A stretch of DNA of 64,000 bases from Pikeienuella piscinae (GCF_011044155.1 NZ_CP049056.1:4220001-4284000); one strand, 5' to 3'. Counted from the first letter of the stretch, positions 40,659-50,413 are shown. Program-made: numbers and translations. The notes: a model not told the origin generated them from the sequence alone.

Positions 40659-40666
40659 GACGGATC
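40659..40666. repeat. Right 8-bp target duplication of the IS1-type element
   Basis: GACGGATC, identical to 37401-37408. Confidence 0.9.
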
Positions 40667-41450
40667 GGGAATGGGAGGTGATCGCCGCCTACATGCCTGA
40701 TCGACGCGGTCTGGGCCGCCCGCGCACAACCGATCTGCGGGAGGTGATGAACGCGATCCTTTACATCGCCTCGACCGGCTGCCCTTGGCGCTATCTACCG
40801 ACGGAGTTTCCGCCTGTTTCGACCGTGCAGCGTTACTTCTACCGCTGGCGGGACGAAGGCTTCTGGCCCGCACTCAACAATGCGCTGGTGATGGTGTCAC
40901 GGGAGCTGGAGGGGCGCGAGGCGTCTCCGACCGCAGGCGTGATCGACAGTCAGAGCGTGAAAACCACAGAGGCGGGAGGGGTTTGCGGCTACGACGCTGG
41001 GAAAAAGATCAGGGGCCGCAAGCGCCACATGGTGGTCGATACGATTGGGCTGATGGTTGGCCTGGTCGTTCACGGCGCCGGCGTGCAGGACCGCGACGGC
41101 GCCCCGCTCGTGCTGGCGTCCATCCGCAGACGCTGACCGTGGCTGCGCCACGTCTTCGCAGACGGCGGCTATGCCGGGAAGAAACTGCGCCGCGCCCTGA
41201 CCGGGTTCGGCGACTGGCGCATCGAGATCATCAAGCGATCTGATCGCGCCGAAGGGTTCGAGATCATTCCAAGGCGATGGGTTGTCGAGCGCACCTTCGC
41301 ATGGCTTGGAAGATGCCGCCGTCTCGCCAAGGACTGGGAGCGATCCATCGCCTCGTCAGAGGCGTGGGCGAACGTCGCGCATATCCGACTGCTCACCAGA
41401 CGCCTCGCAAGGTATTGTTATGTTTGACCGAGTTTCGAGTCAGGCTCTCA

Positions 41451-41970
41451 GAGACTCCCCCTGTTCGACCGGGATCGAACGCCGCCCCACTTGCACGTCA
41501 GCACCACCTTGTTCGACGTATATGACGGTCTGACTTGGGTCAGTGCCGACTGAAATGACAGTCCCGCGTAGACCGATTGCGGCTATCCCGGTGCGCACCG
41601 TAATATTCTTGCCGCCGATTTTCCCCGACGCGAGTCGAAAAATGCCTTTTGGCATGGATAAATCGATGCGACCATTCCCTTCGTAAACATAGCTGTCAAT
41701 CTGAATGCTGCTATTTTCAGCGACGTAAAGTCGTGTCTTGTCATCGAAGACGAAGCCGGCATTTCCGCTGACCGTTGTTTCAATCCGCTCGCCAAATCGT
41801 ACCTCAACATCGCGACTAAGATCTCGACGCTGATTAGCGAGTATGGCCAGTGCCGCCGGTGTCACAGCGCCCGTCTTGCCAATTGCTTGACCTACCTCTG
41901 ACGAATCAGCGTGCGAACCGACCAGAGCGAGCGCCAGCGTAACGATAAATACTTTCATTTTTATCCCCAT
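41451..41970 (-). pseudogene. 5' fragment of the split fecR-like gene
   Basis: Encodes about 173 residues before the IS5 edge, where the frame closes at once in the IS end. A signal peptide (MKVFIVTLALALVGSHA) and a complete FecR-type domain are visible (RDVEVRFGERIETTVSGNAGFVF, SYVYEGNGRIDLSMPKGIFRLASG, NITVRTGIAAIGLRGTVISVG). Start is either ATG 41970 or 41958; the latter has GGGGAT upstream. The protein is a short FecR-domain exported type, similar in its FecR part to the large protein at 18499-21312. Confidence 0.75.
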
Positions 41971-42472
41971 TGGACCTTAATCAGTAAGGAAAGGTTATGC
42001 CATTATGTGTGTATTGCAAGTTAATTGCAAAACAGGAGTGTTTGATAGAATGGTATCCGTCCTTCATGGCTAGTTGCGCGTTGGCTGCGGATCGACCTTT
42101 AGTTCGCGCTAAGTGCATAGGAAGCCTATCGGAATGTCGGCATATTGACCGACTCTCTGAGCGATCGCGCAGAGGTTATTGTAAAGGGCGGAGGTATGTT
42201 TGAGACTGTATAATCGCCTTGCCGGATTTCGTGTGGGCGGTTCGGTTGCCTGAAATGGGTCCGGCGCTGCCCGCAAGGGAAGTGAATCTGGAGGTCTTTG
42301 TCCATTGATTTTGTAAAGGCGCGCTTTGTCGTTCGAAAAACCTCGGATTCTTGAGTTGGACCCTTGCCACCTTCGGAGCACCGGCGTATACGCCGCCCCT
42401 CTAGTCATCTCCACCGTGTTCAGAGTGACTCCTTCAGGAGGCTCTCCGGTGATGTGGAAAGGAATCGCGGAC
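41971..42472. other. Right-hand non-coding region before rpmC
   Basis: No gene is supported. A TATAAT box at 42209-42214 lacks a good -35. A better promoter lies at 42364-42392. Sequences of the left half are AT-richer and probably belong to the foreign unit; the right half blends into the rpmC leader. Confidence 0.5.
42364..42392 (+). promoter_or_regulatory. Candidate promoter for rpmC and the spc genes
   Basis: TTGCCA, 17 bp, TATACG, about 80 bp upstream of the rpmC start. It matches the sigma-70 consensus at 5 of 6 and 4 of 6 positions. It would drive the distal half of the ribosomal operon, which is cut off from the rpsJ promoter. Confidence 0.5.
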
Positions 42473-42679
42473 ATGAACGCCGCAGAGCTGCGCGACAAGA
42501 CGCCGGACCAGCTGCGTGAGGAGCTGGCGAACCTGAAGAAGCAGAGCTTCAACCTCCGCTTTCAGCAGGCGACCGGCCAGCTTGAGAACACCGCCGCCTT
42601 CAAGAAGGCGCGCCGCAACGCCGCGCGGGTCAAGACCGTGCTGAACCAGAAGGCCGCCGAAGCGGCCGCCGGAGAATAA
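42473..42679 (+). CDS. rpmC: 50S ribosomal protein L29
   Basis: A 68-aa protein near the tunnel exit. [22 protein letters not shown] and [32 protein letters not shown] are typical. The ATG at 42473 follows GGAAAGGA; a longer in-frame start at 42326 adds 49 residues unlike any L29 and is rejected. Confidence 0.95.
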   Translation: MNAAELRDKTPDQLREELANLKKQSFNLRFQQATGQLENTAAFKKARRNAARVKTVLNQKAAEAAAGE

Positions 42680-42682
42680 GTC

Positions 42683-42916
42683 ATGCCCAAACGCATTCTT
42701 TCCGGGGCGGTAGTTTCCGACGCCAACGACAAGACCGTCACGGTTCTGGTCGAGCGCCGGATCACCCATCCGGTTCTGAAGAAGACGATCCGTCGTTCGA
42801 AGAAATATCGGGCGCATGACGAGAACAATCATTTCAAGACGGGTGATTCCGTTCGCATTCGCGAATGCGCCCCGATGTCGAAATCCAAACGCTGGGAGGT
42901 TGTGATCGACGCCTGA
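42683..42916 (+). CDS. rpsQ: 30S ribosomal protein S17
   Basis: A 77-aa OB-fold 16S rRNA binder. [47 protein letters not shown] and [21 protein letters not shown] are canonical. It starts 3 bp after rpmC. Confidence 0.96.
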   Translation: MPKRILSGAVVSDANDKTVTVLVERRITHPVLKKTIRRSKKYRAHDENNHFKTGDSVRIRECAPMSKSKRWEVVIDA

Positions 42917-42988
42917 GGGCGCTTTTCACATCCCCCGGTTAATCGAAACCGCAGGGCTTAGGGTCCCTGCAGGTCGGGAGTAACCAGC

Positions 42989-43357
42989 ATGATCCAGATG
43001 CAGACCAATCTGGCGGTGGCCGACAATTCCGGCGCCCGCCGGGTGCAGTGCATCAAGGTGCTCGGCGGCTCGAAGCGGAAATACGCTTCGGTCGGCGACA
43101 TCATCGTGGTGTCCGTGAAGGAGGCCATTCCGCGCGGCCGGGTGAAGAAGGGCGAGGTCCGGAAGGCCGTCGTCGTTCGGACCGCCAAGGAAGTGCGCCG
43201 CGAGGATGGCACCGCGATCCGTTTCGACGGCAACGCCGCGGTGATCCTCAGCAACACCATGGAGCCGATCGGCACCCGCATCTTCGGGCCGGTGGTCCGC
43301 GAGCTGCGCGCCAAGAACTTCATGAAGATCATCAGCCTTGCGCCGGAGGTCCTCTGA
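42989..43357 (+). CDS. rplN: 50S ribosomal protein L14
   Basis: A 122-aa subunit-interface protein contacting S12 and recycling factors. [43 protein letters not shown] and [24 protein letters not shown] are standard. The gap to rpsQ (72 bp) holds a small GCAGGG/CCCTGC hairpin. Confidence 0.97.
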   Translation: MIQMQTNLAVADNSGARRVQCIKVLGGSKRKYASVGDIIVVSVKEAIPRGRVKKGEVRKAVVVRTAKEVRREDGTAIRFDGNAAVILSNTMEPIGTRIFGPVVRELRAKNFMKIISLAPEVL

Positions 43358-43671
43358 TGGCCGCGAAACTAAAAAAAGGCGACAGGGTCGTCGTCCTCGC
43401 CGGAAAAGACAAAGGCAAGGAGGGCGAGATCCTGAGCGTCGCGCCGAAGGACGGCCGTGCGGTCGTGTCCGACGTCAACATCGCCATTCGCCACACCAAG
43501 CAGAGCCAGGGCAGCCAGGGCGGCCGCATTCCGCATCCGGCTTCAATCGACCTGAGCAATCTCGCGCTCGTCGATCCGAAGGACGGCGGCGCGACGCGCG
43601 TCGGCTTCAAGTTCGTCGATGGCAAGAAAGTCCGTTTCGCCAAGAAATCGGGGGAGGTCATCGATGCTTGA
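43357..43671 (+). CDS. rplX: 50S ribosomal protein L24
   Basis: A 104-aa assembly initiator with a KOW motif at the N-terminus ([38 protein letters not shown]). The start shares a base with the rplN stop (TGATGG); the end overlaps rplE by 8 bp. Confidence 0.95.
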   Translation: MAAKLKKGDRVVVLAGKDKGKEGEILSVAPKDGRAVVSDVNIAIRHTKQSQGSQGGRIPHPASIDLSNLALVDPKDGGATRVGFKFVDGKKVRFAKKSGEVIDA

Positions 43672-44224
43672 CGCCGCCAGCTACACGCCGCGCCTGAAAG
43701 CGCTGTTCGCGGAAACGATCCGCCCCGCGCTGAAGGAAGAGTTCGGCTACAAGAACGACATGATGATCCCTCGTCTCGAGAAGATCGTCCTCAACATGGG
43801 CGTCGGCGAGGCCGTCGCCGACTCGAAGAAGATCAAGTCGGCGCATGACGACATGATGCTGATCGCCGGCCAGAAGCCGGTGATCACCAAGGCGAAGAAC
43901 TCGATCGCCGGTTTCAAGCTGCGCGAGGGCATGCCGCTCGGCGTCAAGGTGACGTTGCGCGGCGACCGGATGTACGAGTTTCTTGACCGGTTGATCACCG
44001 TCGCCATGCCCCGCATCCGCGACTTTCGCGGCGTGAAGGGCTCGGCGTTCGACGGCCGCGGCAATTTCGCCATGGGCATTCGCGAGCACATCATCTTCCC
44101 CGAGATCGAGTACGACAAGGTCGACCAGATCTGGGGCATGGACGTGGTGATCGGGACGAACGCCAAGACGGACGCCGAGGCGCGGGCGCTTTTGAAGCAT
44201 TTCAACATGCCGTTCACGAGCTGA
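43664..44224 (+). CDS. rplE: 50S ribosomal protein L5
   Basis: A 186-aa 5S rRNA-binding protein contacting P-site t[56 protein letters not shown] and [22 protein letters not shown] are clear. The ATG at 43664 gives the usual N-terminus; longer forms enter rplX. Confidence 0.96.
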   Translation: MLDAASYTPRLKALFAETIRPALKEEFGYKNDMMIPRLEKIVLNMGVGEAVADSKKIKSAHDDMMLIAGQKPVITKAKNSIAGFKLREGMPLGVKVTLRGDRMYEFLDRLITVAMPRIRDFRGVKGSAFDGRGNFAMGIREHIIFPEIEYDKVDQIWGMDVVIGTNAKTDAEARALLKHFNMPFTS

Positions 44225-44241
44225 GCGCGGAGGAGAAAGAC

Positions 44242-44547
44242 ATGGCCAAGAAAAGCATGATCGCGCGCGAAGAGAAGCGTCAGGAGCTCGTTGACAAATA
44301 TGCCGCGAAGCGCGCCGCGCTGAAAGCGACGGCGCGGGATGAGAGCCTCTCGATGGAGGAGCGCTTCAAGGCGCGGCTCAAGCTCGCCGAGCTGCCGCGC
44401 AATTCTTCCGCGACGCGGCTCCATAACCGTTGCAAGGTGACCGGGCGCCCGAAAGCCTATTACCGCAAGCTTCAGATGTCTCGCATCGCCCTCCGGGAGC
44501 TGGCCTCGATGGGTCAGGTTCCGGGCATGGTGAAATCGAGCTGGTGA
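44242..44547 (+). CDS. rpsN: 30S ribosomal protein S14
   Basis: A 101-aa long-form S14 without a zinc ribbon (the C-terminal part has [40 protein letters not shown]). An AGGAG site lies upstream. Zinc-free S14 is usual in proteobacteria. Confidence 0.96.
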   Translation: MAKKSMIAREEKRQELVDKYAAKRAALKATARDESLSMEERFKARLKLAELPRNSSATRLHNRCKVTGRPKAYYRKLQMSRIALRELASMGQVPGMVKSSW

Positions 44548-44557
44548 GGGAACAGAG

Positions 44558-44950
44558 ATGAACGATCCTCTCGGCGATATGCTCACCCGCATCCGCAACT
44601 CGCTGATGCGCGGCAAATCCACCGTCCGGACGCCGGCCTCCAAGCTGCGCGGCTGGGTTCTCGACGTGCTGGTCGGCGAAGGCTACATCCGCTCCTACGA
44701 GCGGGTAGAGGAATCCGCCGGCAAGCCCGAATTCGTGATCAGCCTGAAGTATTTCGAGGGCGCGCCCGCGATCCGCGAGCTGAAGCGCATCTCGAAGCCG
44801 GGCCGGCGCGTCTATTCCGGCGTCGCGGAGATCCCGGAGGTCCGTCAGGGACTCGGCGTCTCCATCGTTTCGACGCCGCAGGGCGTCATGTCCGACGCGC
44901 AGGCGCGCGCCGCCCGTGTCGGCGGCGAAGTGCTCTGCACAGTGTTCTGA
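44558..44950 (+). CDS. rpsH: 30S ribosomal protein S8
   Basis: A 130-aa central-domain assembly protein; in E. coli it represses the spc operon. [47 protein letters not shown] and [22 protein letters not shown] are canonical. Confidence 0.96.
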   Translation: MNDPLGDMLTRIRNSLMRGKSTVRTPASKLRGWVLDVLVGEGYIRSYERVEESAGKPEFVISLKYFEGAPAIRELKRISKPGRRVYSGVAEIPEVRQGLGVSIVSTPQGVMSDAQARAARVGGEVLCTVF

Positions 44951-44960
44951 GGAGGCGGAC

Positions 44961-45494
44961 ATGTCACGTATCGGAAAACGGCCCGTGGAGATGCCCGGCG
45001 GAGTGTCCGCCGCTGTCTCCGGCCAGACCATCGAGGTGAAGGGGCCGAAAGGCGTCCGCAAGTTCACAGCGACCGACGACATCGATTTCAAGGTGGATGG
45101 CAATGTCGTAACCGTGTCGCCGCGCGGGCAGTCGAAGCGCGCGCGCCAGCAATGGGGCATGACCCGGACGCAGGTTCAGAACCTCGTCACCGGCGTTTCC
45201 GAGGGCTTCAGGAAAGATCTGGAGATCCAGGGCGTCGGCTACCGCGCGCAGGCGCAGGGCAAGGTGCTGAAGCTGGCGCTCGGCTATAGTCACGACGTCG
45301 ATTTCGCCATCCCCGACGGGGTCGAGATCAAGACGCCGAAGCCGACCGAGGTGGAGATCACCGGGATCGATCAGCAACTGGTCGGCGAGGTGGCGTCGAA
45401 AATCCGCAAGTGGCGCAAACCCGAGCCCTATAAAGGCAAAGGTATCCGCTACAAGGGCGAGTTTGTCTTCCGCAAAGAAGGCAAGAAGAAGTAA
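44961..45494 (+). CDS. rplF: 50S ribosomal protein L6
   Basis: A 177-aa protein near the sarcin-ricin loop, made of two duplicated domains. [21 protein letters not shown] at the start and [31 protein letters not shown] at the end are typical. The start at 44961 follows GAGGAGGCGG. Confidence 0.96.
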   Translation: MSRIGKRPVEMPGGVSAAVSGQTIEVKGPKGVRKFTATDDIDFKVDGNVVTVSPRGQSKRARQQWGMTRTQVQNLVTGVSEGFRKDLEIQGVGYRAQAQGKVLKLALGYSHDVDFAIPDGVEIKTPKPTEVEITGIDQQLVGEVASKIRKWRKPEPYKGKGIRYKGEFVFRKEGKKK

Positions 45495-45505
45495 GGACCG
45501 GCAAG

Positions 45506-45865
45506 ATGGCGAACAGCAAGCGAGCCTTGTTTCAGCGGCGCCGGATGCGCGTCCGCTCGAAACTGAGGAAAATGGGGAACGGCAAGCCACGTCTGAGCGT
45601 GCACCGTTCGTCGAAGAACATTTCGGCGCAGATCATCGACGATACGCGCGGCGTGACCCTCGCGGCGGCCTCGTCGCTCGAGGCGGCGCTCGGCATGATC
45701 GGGCGGAACAACATCGAGGCGGCGGCGAAAGTCGGCGCGGCGATCGCCGAGCGGGCCAAGTCCGCCGGGATCGAGGACGTGGTCTTCGACCGCGGCGGCT
45801 ACCTCTTTCACGGGAAGGTCAAGTCGCTTGCCGACGCCGCTCGTGAAGGCGGTCTGAAGTTCTGA
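45506..45865 (+). CDS. rplR: 50S ribosomal protein L18
   Basis: A 119-aa 5S rRNA binder. [35 protein letters not shown] and [26 protein letters not shown] match the family. It lies 11 bp after rplF. Confidence 0.96.
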   Translation: MANSKRALFQRRRMRVRSKLRKMGNGKPRLSVHRSSKNISAQIIDDTRGVTLAAASSLEAALGMIGRNNIEAAAKVGAAIAERAKSAGIEDVVFDRGGYLFHGKVKSLADAAREGGLKF

Positions 45866-45875
45866 GGAGACGATA

Positions 45876-46460
45876 ATGGCCAGAGAACCTAATCGCGGCG
45901 GTCGCGGGCGCGGCCGGGGTCGCGACGAAGATCCGGAATTCCAGGACCGCCTCGTCGCGATCAACCGCGTCTCCAAGACCGTGAAGGGCGGCAAGCGCTT
46001 CGGCTTCGCGGCGCTCGTCGTGGTCGGCGACCAGAAGGGGCGCGTCGGCTTCGGCAAGGGCAAGGCCCGCGAGGTGCCGGAGGCGATCCGCAAGGCGACC
46101 GAGGACGCCAAGCGCGGCCTGATCCGGGTGCCGCTTCGCGAGGGGCGCACGCTGCATCACGACATGTCCGGGCGTCACGGCGCCGGCAAGGTGGTGATGC
46201 GGACCGCGCCGGCCGGCACCGGCGTCATCGCCGGCGGTCCGATGCGCGCGATCTTCGAGATGCTGGGCGTCGAGGATGTGGTGGCGAAGTCCACGGGCAG
46301 CCAGAACCCCTACAACATGATCCGGGCGACCTTCGACGGGCTCCTCAAGGAGAACTCGCCGCGCATGGTCGCCGCCCGCCGCGGCAAGAAGGTCGCCGAG
46401 ATCGCCCGTCGCGGCGACGAGGCGCCGGTCGACGCCGAGCCGGCGCCGGCCGAAGCGTAA
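45876..46460 (+). CDS. rpsE: 30S ribosomal protein S5
   Basis: A 194-aa accuracy protein. The double-stranded RNA-binding domain has [44 protein letters not shown]; the C-terminal domain has [29 protein letters not shown]. An Arg/Gly-rich N-terminal tail ([15 protein letters not shown]) and an acidic Ala/Pro C-terminus extend it beyond the E. coli length of 167 aa. Confidence 0.96.
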   Translation: MAREPNRGGRGRGRGRDEDPEFQDRLVAINRVSKTVKGGKRFGFAALVVVGDQKGRVGFGKGKAREVPEAIRKATEDAKRGLIRVPLREGRTLHHDMSGRHGAGKVVMRTAPAGTGVIAGGPMRAIFEMLGVEDVVAKSTGSQNPYNMIRATFDGLLKENSPRMVAARRGKKVAEIARRGDEAPVDAEPAPAEA

Positions 46461-46471
46461 GGAGCAGAACG

Positions 46472-46657
46472 ATGGCGACCATCGTCGTGAAACAGATCGG
46501 CAGCCCGATCCGCCGTCCCGCCAAGCAGCGCGCGACGCTGGTCGGTCTCGGACTGAACAAGATGCACAAGACGCGCGAGCTGGAGGATACGCCCTCCGTC
46601 CGGGGCATGGTCGCCTCGATCCCGCATCTTGTCGAAATCGTCGAAGAGCGCGCCTGA
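46472..46657 (+). CDS. rpmD: 50S ribosomal protein L30
   Basis: A 61-aa two-layer protein: [43 protein letters not shown] is the family signature. It follows rpsE by 11 bp. Confidence 0.95.
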   Translation: MATIVVKQIGSPIRRPAKQRATLVGLGLNKMHKTRELEDTPSVRGMVASIPHLVEIVEERA

Positions 46658-46741
46658 CTTTCGGCCGCGCTTCCGCATAATCCCGTGGCCAGGGGGTTCT
46701 GACGCCTCCGCCCCCTGCGTCCGGTTCAAGGAGACAGCGTC

Positions 46742-47254
46742 ATGAAACTGCATGAACTCAGCGACAATCCGGGTGCGACCAAGGCGCGCAAGCGCGTCGG
46801 CCGCGGGCCCGGTTCGGGTACCGGCAAGACCGCGGGACGCGGCGTCAAAGGGCAGAAATCGCGTTCGGGCGTCGCCATCAAGGGCTTCGAGGGCGGCCAG
46901 ATGCCGATCACCCGGCGCCTGCCGAAGCGCGGCTTCAACAACATTAATGGCAAGAATTTCGCCATTGTGAACTTGAAAACGCTTCAGGATGCGCTGGATC
47001 GCGGGGTGATCGAGGCGAAGGCCGAACTCGACGAGACGGCGCTGGTCGCCGCCGGCGTCATCCGTCGGCCGCTCGACGGCGTGCGCCTTCTGGCGAAGGG
47101 TGAGTTGAGCGCCGCGTTGACGCTGAAGATCGCCGGCGCGTCGAAAGCCGCGGTCGAGGCGGTTGAAAAAGCCGGCGGGAAGGTAGAGATCGTGGATGTG
47201 GTCGCGCTCCGCCGCGCCGCGAAGCGCGAAGCGAAGGCCGCCGCCAAGGCGTAA
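46742..47254 (+). CDS. rplO: 50S ribosomal protein L15
   Basis: A 170-aa late assembly protein. [43 protein letters not shown] is canonical; the C-terminus is Ala/Lys-rich and longer than in E. coli (144 aa). The 84-bp gap to rpmD contains a CAGGGGG/CCCCCTG hairpin and an AAGGAG site. Confidence 0.96.
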   Translation: MKLHELSDNPGATKARKRVGRGPGSGTGKTAGRGVKGQKSRSGVAIKGFEGGQMPITRRLPKRGFNNINGKNFAIVNLKTLQDALDRGVIEAKAELDETALVAAGVIRRPLDGVRLLAKGELSAALTLKIAGASKAAVEAVEKAGGKVEIVDVVALRRAAKREAKAAAKA

Positions 47255-47323
47255 GCGCCTGGCGCGCGCCGGCGGGACCGGGGCGCGCCGCGCGATCCGT
47301 CGCTGAAAAGACAGGGGTTCTCC

Positions 47324-48691
47324 ATGGCGTCCGCCGCCGAACAACTCGCCACGAACATGAGCTGGGGCGCCTTTGGCAAGGCGAAGGAGTTGCGTCAGCG
47401 GATTCTGTTCGCGCTGGCGCTTCTGGTTATTTATCGGCTCGGAACCTATATCCCGATGCCGGGGATCGACCCGCAGCAACTTCAACAGTTCATCGAGCAG
47501 ACGCAGTCCGGCATCCTGGGCGTCTTCAACATGTTCTCGGGCGGCGCGGTCAGCCGGATGGCGATCTTCTCGCTTGGGATCATGCCGTATATCTCGGCCT
47601 CGATCATCATGCAGCTGATGACCTCGATGGTGCCGACGCTGGAGGCGCTCAAGAAGGAAGGCGAAGCCGGCCGCAAGAAGATCAACCAGTACACCCGTTA
47701 TGGCACGGTGCTTCTTGCTACGGTGCAGGCCTACGGCGTCGCTGTCGGGCTTTCGGGCCAGGGTCTGGCGCTCAACCCGGGTCCGTTCTTCATCGCTTCC
47801 TCGGTGATCACGCTGGTCGGCGGCACGATGTTCCTGATGTGGCTCGGCGAGCAGATCACCGCGCGCGGCATCGGCAACGGCATTTCTCTGATCATCTATG
47901 TCGGCATCATCGCGGAGCTGCCGCGGGCGTTGGCGCAGTTCTTTGAGCTGGGCCGCACCGGACAGATCGCGGCCTGGCTGATCATGGTGATCATGGTGGG
48001 CGCGGTGGCGGTCATCGCCTTTGTCGTCTTTCTTGAGCGGGCGCAGCGCAGAATTCTCGTCCAGTATCCGAAACGCCAGGTCGGTGCGAAAATGTATGGC
48101 GGCGATTCTTCGCACCTGCCGCTGAAGGTGAACACCTCTGGTGTCATCCCGCCGATCTTCGCTTCTTCGCTCCTATTGATGCCGGCGACGGTCGCCGGGT
48201 TCGCCGGCGATGGCGGCTCGGAGATCCTGCAGACGGTCACCGCGCTGCTGGGGCGCGGCCAGCCGCTCTTTCTCGGGATCTATATCGCGCTCGTTGTTTT
48301 CTTCTGCTTCTTCTACACGGCTGTGGTGTTCAATCCGGAAGATGTGGCGGAGAACCTTAAGAAGCAGGGCGGGTTTGTGCCGGGTATCCGGCCCGGCAAG
48401 CGCACGGCTGAATATCTCGACTACGTGCTGACGCGCATCACCACCGTCGGCGCGGCCTATCTGGCGGCGGTCTGCGTCCTGCCTGAGATCCTGATTTCGC
48501 GTTTCGCGGTGCCGTTCTATTTCGGTGGAACTTCGCTGCTGATCGTCGTCTCGGTCACCATGGACACGATCAGCCAGGTGCAGAGTCATCTTCTGGCGCA
48601 CCAGTACGAAGGCCTCATTGAAAAATCGCGGCTCGGCGGCAAGAACCGGGCGAAAGCGAGAGCGGGGCGGAAACCGGAAAGGCGGCGCTGA
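47324..48691 (+). CDS. secY: Preprotein translocase subunit SecY
   Basis: Central channel subunit of the Sec translocon, 455 aa with ten membrane spans. RILFALALLVIYRLGTYIPMPGID (first span), FSLGIMPYISASIIMQLM (plug/TM2b region), EFxR-like regions and GVIPPIFASSLLLMPAT are seen. The C-terminus is basic. It overlaps adk by one base (TGATG). Confidence 0.96.
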   Translation: MASAAEQLATNMSWGAFGKAKELRQRILFALALLVIYRLGTYIPMPGIDPQQLQQFIEQTQSGILGVFNMFSGGAVSRMAIFSLGIMPYISASIIMQLMTSMVPTLEALKKEGEAGRKKINQYTRYGTVLLATVQAYGVAVGLSGQGLALNPGPFFIASSVITLVGGTMFLMWLGEQITARGIGNGISLIIYVGIIAELPRALAQFFELGRTGQIAAWLIMVIMVGAVAVIAFVVFLERAQRRILVQYPKRQVGAKMYGGDSSHLPLKVNTSGVIPPIFASSLLLMPATVAGFAGDGGSEILQTVTALLGRGQPLFLGIYIALVVFFCFFYTAVVFNPEDVAENLKKQGGFVPGIRPGKRTAEYLDYVLTRITTVGAAYLAAVCVLPEILISRFAVPFYFGGTSLLIVVSVTMDTISQVQSHLLAHQYEGLIEKSRLGGKNRAKARAGRKPERRR

Positions 48692-49344
48692 TGAATGTGA
48701 TACTTCTTGGGCCGCCTGGCGCGGGCAAGGGGACGCAAGCGCGCCTCCTGACGGAATCCCGCGCTATGGTGCAGCTTTCCACCGGCGATATGCTGCGCGC
48801 CGCCGTCGCCGCCGGAACCGAGGTTGGCCGCGCGGCCGATGCGGTGATGAAGGCCGGCGGACTGGTCTCCGACGAGATCGTCGTCGGCGTTGTCGGCGAG
48901 CGGCTCGATCAGCCCGATGTGGCCGCCGGGGTGGTGTTCGACGGCTTTCCGCGCACCACGGGTCAGGCGGAGGCTCTCGACAAGCTTCTGGCCGAGAAGA
49001 ACATGTCGCTCGACTCGGTGATCAATATTGAAGTCGACGACGAGGCGATGATCGAGCGGATCTCCGGCCGATACACCTGCGCCAATTGCGGCGAAGGGTA
49101 TCACGATACGGACAAGACGCCGGCAACGCCGGGCGTCTGCGACAAGTGCGGCGGGACGACGTTCAAGCGCCGCAAGGACGACAACGCCGAAACGGTTCGC
49201 GCGCGGCTGCAGGAATACCACGGCGAGACGGCGCCGTTGATCGCCTATTACCGCGCGGCGGGAAAGCTGAGCGACGTCGACGGGATGGCTTCGATCGACG
49301 AGGTGGCCGGCGCGATCGAGTCGGCTCTGGGCGACGAAGAATAG
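48691..49344 (+). CDS. adk: Adenylate kinase (zinc-type lid)
   Basis: Interconverts ATP, ADP and AMP; 217 aa. The P-loop GPPGAGKGT and VFDGFPRTTGQAEAL are intact. The long-type lid contains CANC and CDKC, a four-Cys zinc site instead of the hydrogen-bond network of E. coli Adk. secY-adk is a standard pair in the spc operon. Confidence 0.96.
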   Translation: MNVILLGPPGAGKGTQARLLTESRAMVQLSTGDMLRAAVAAGTEVGRAADAVMKAGGLVSDEIVVGVVGERLDQPDVAAGVVFDGFPRTTGQAEALDKLLAEKNMSLDSVINIEVDDEAMIERISGRYTCANCGEGYHDTDKTPATPGVCDKCGGTTFKRRKDDNAETVRARLQEYHGETAPLIAYYRAAGKLSDVDGMASIDEVAGAIESALGDEE

Positions 49345-49357
49345 CCCCGTTCCGGGG

Positions 49358-49385
49358 TTGACCGGGGGGCGCGCGGCCATATACT
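49358..49385 (+). promoter_or_regulatory. Candidate promoter of the alpha operon
   Basis: TTGACC, 16 bp, TATACT in the adk-rpsM gap, about 137 bp upstream of rpsM. It would give the rpsM-rpsK-rpoA-rplQ genes their own start. Confidence 0.5.
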
Positions 49386-49521
49386 CCGCGCTTCCTTCGG
49401 CAGATATGGTCTGCGATGCGATAAAGTGTTGCGGAACAAAGGAATTCCGGGGGCGTCTGCGAATCGCGCGGTCGCTCTGTGAAGAAGATGGCCCGAAGGG
49501 GCGGAGAGACGGAGCTGGATC

Positions 49522-49890
49522 GTGGCGCGCATTGCAGGCGTAAACATTCCGACGAACAAGCGAGTGCATATCGCGCTCACCTATATTCATGGCATCGGCG
49601 AAAGCGGCGCGCGCGCAATCTGCGAGGCGACCGGCGTGGACACCTCGCGGCGCGTCAACGAGCTGAGCGACGCGGAAGTGCTGTCGATTCGTGAGCATAT
49701 CGACGCCAATCTCGCGGTCGAGGGCGACCTCCGGCGCGAGAATGCGATGAACATCAAGCGCCTGATGGATCTGGGTTGCTATCGCGGGCTGCGCCATCGG
49801 CGCGGTCTGCCGGTTCGCGGCCAACGGACCCACACCAACGCCCGCACCCGCAAGGGTCCGGCGAAGGCCATCGCCGGCAAGAAAAAGTAA
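49522..49890 (+). CDS. rpsM: 30S ribosomal protein S13
   Basis: A 122-aa head protein contacting P-site tRNA and the L5 bridge. [67 protein letters not shown] are canonical. Translation starts at a GTG, preceded by GGAG. Confidence 0.96.
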   Translation: MARIAGVNIPTNKRVHIALTYIHGIGESGARAICEATGVDTSRRVNELSDAEVLSIREHIDANLAVEGDLRRENAMNIKRLMDLGCYRGLRHRRGLPVRGQRTHTNARTRKGPAKAIAGKKK

Positions 49891-49902
49891 GAGGGCACAA
49901 TA

Positions 49903-50292
49903 ATGGCGCGCGAAAAAGTCCGCACGAAACGCAAGGAACGGAAGAACATCTCGACGGGCGTGGCCCACGTGAATTCTTCCTTCAACAACACGATGATCAC
50001 CATCGCCGATGCGCAGGGGAACGTTATCTCCTGGTCCTCGGCGGGCACGATGGGCTTCAAGGGTTCCCGGAAATCGACGCCCTACGCGGCGCAGGTCGCC
50101 GCCGAGGATTGCGCGAAGAAGGCGCAGGACCACGGTATGCGCACGCTCGAGGTTGAGGTGCAGGGGCCGGGCTCGGGCCGCGAGAGCGCGCTGCGCGCCC
50201 TTCAGGCCCAGGGCTTTACGGTCACGGCGATCCGCGACGTCACGCCGATCGCGCATAATGGCTGCCGTCCGCCGAAGCGCCGCCGGGTCTGA
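49903..50292 (+). CDS. rpsK: 30S ribosomal protein S11
   Basis: A 129-aa platform protein near the E-site m[37 protein letters not shown] and the C-terminal [14 protein letters not shown] are canonical. Confidence 0.97.
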   Translation: MAREKVRTKRKERKNISTGVAHVNSSFNNTMITIADAQGNVISWSSAGTMGFKGSRKSTPYAAQVAAEDCAKKAQDHGMRTLEVEVQGPGSGRESALRALQAQGFTVTAIRDVTPIAHNGCRPPKRRRV

Positions 50293-50413
50293 TCGCGAGA
50301 TTTGTTTCTGAGCGGCCCGCCTTTTCGAAGGTGGGTCGTTCGATTTGACGGATGACTTTTCCTCGGGCGCGTCCCGACGCCGGATCCGGCAGGGCGCAAG
50401 GATGGAGGACCAC

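Larger units (their letters stand above)
37336..41427 (+). pseudogene. IS5-family transposase, split by an IS1-type element and carrying an internal stop
   Basis: The 5' part (37336-37408) encodes MPWDDIARAEYARRSARYAS and LTD; the 3' part runs from 40667 to 41427. Removing the inner element and one GACGGATC copy restores the frame exactly (834 bp, 277 codons plus stop). The three DDE residues are in IDSQSVK, FADGGYAG and RWVVERTFAW. An in-frame TGA at 41134-41136, between SIRRR and PWLRHVFADGG, separates the first and second catalytic Asp. The gene is therefore inactive twice over. Confidence 0.85.
37291..41447 (+). mobile_element. IS5-type insertion sequence (IS427-like), interrupted
   Basis: Inverted ends GAGGGTTGTGATTC (left, from 37291) and GAGTCAGGCTC (right, to 41447; reads GAGCCTGACTC inward) are imperfect. 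The flanks TCA (37288-37290) and TCA (41448-41450) form a 3-bp TNA-type target duplication. Without the inner element and its duplicated 8 bp, the IS is about 899 bp long. It carries one transposase gene in plus orientation, broken by insertion and by an internal stop. Confidence 0.75.
36148..42472. other. 6.3-kb nested insertion interrupting the S10 operon between rplP and rpmC
   Basis: The region contains, from outside in: a minus-strand fecR-lipoprotein unit, an IS5-type element inserted in the fecR-like gene, and an IS1-type element with toxin-antitoxin cargo inserted in the IS5 transposase gene. Both IS insertions are dated relative to each other by their target duplications. The origin of the fecR-lipoprotein unit is not known. 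Base composition is lower in GC than the flanking ribosomal genes. Confidence 0.85.

Noticed and set aside
42326-42472. N-terminal extension of L29
   Set aside because: The additional 49 residues match no L29 and run through the promoter region; ATG 42473 has its own ribosome binding site.
46310-48115. 601-aa minus-strand open frame
   Set aside because: Antisense to rpsE, rpmD, rplO and secY.
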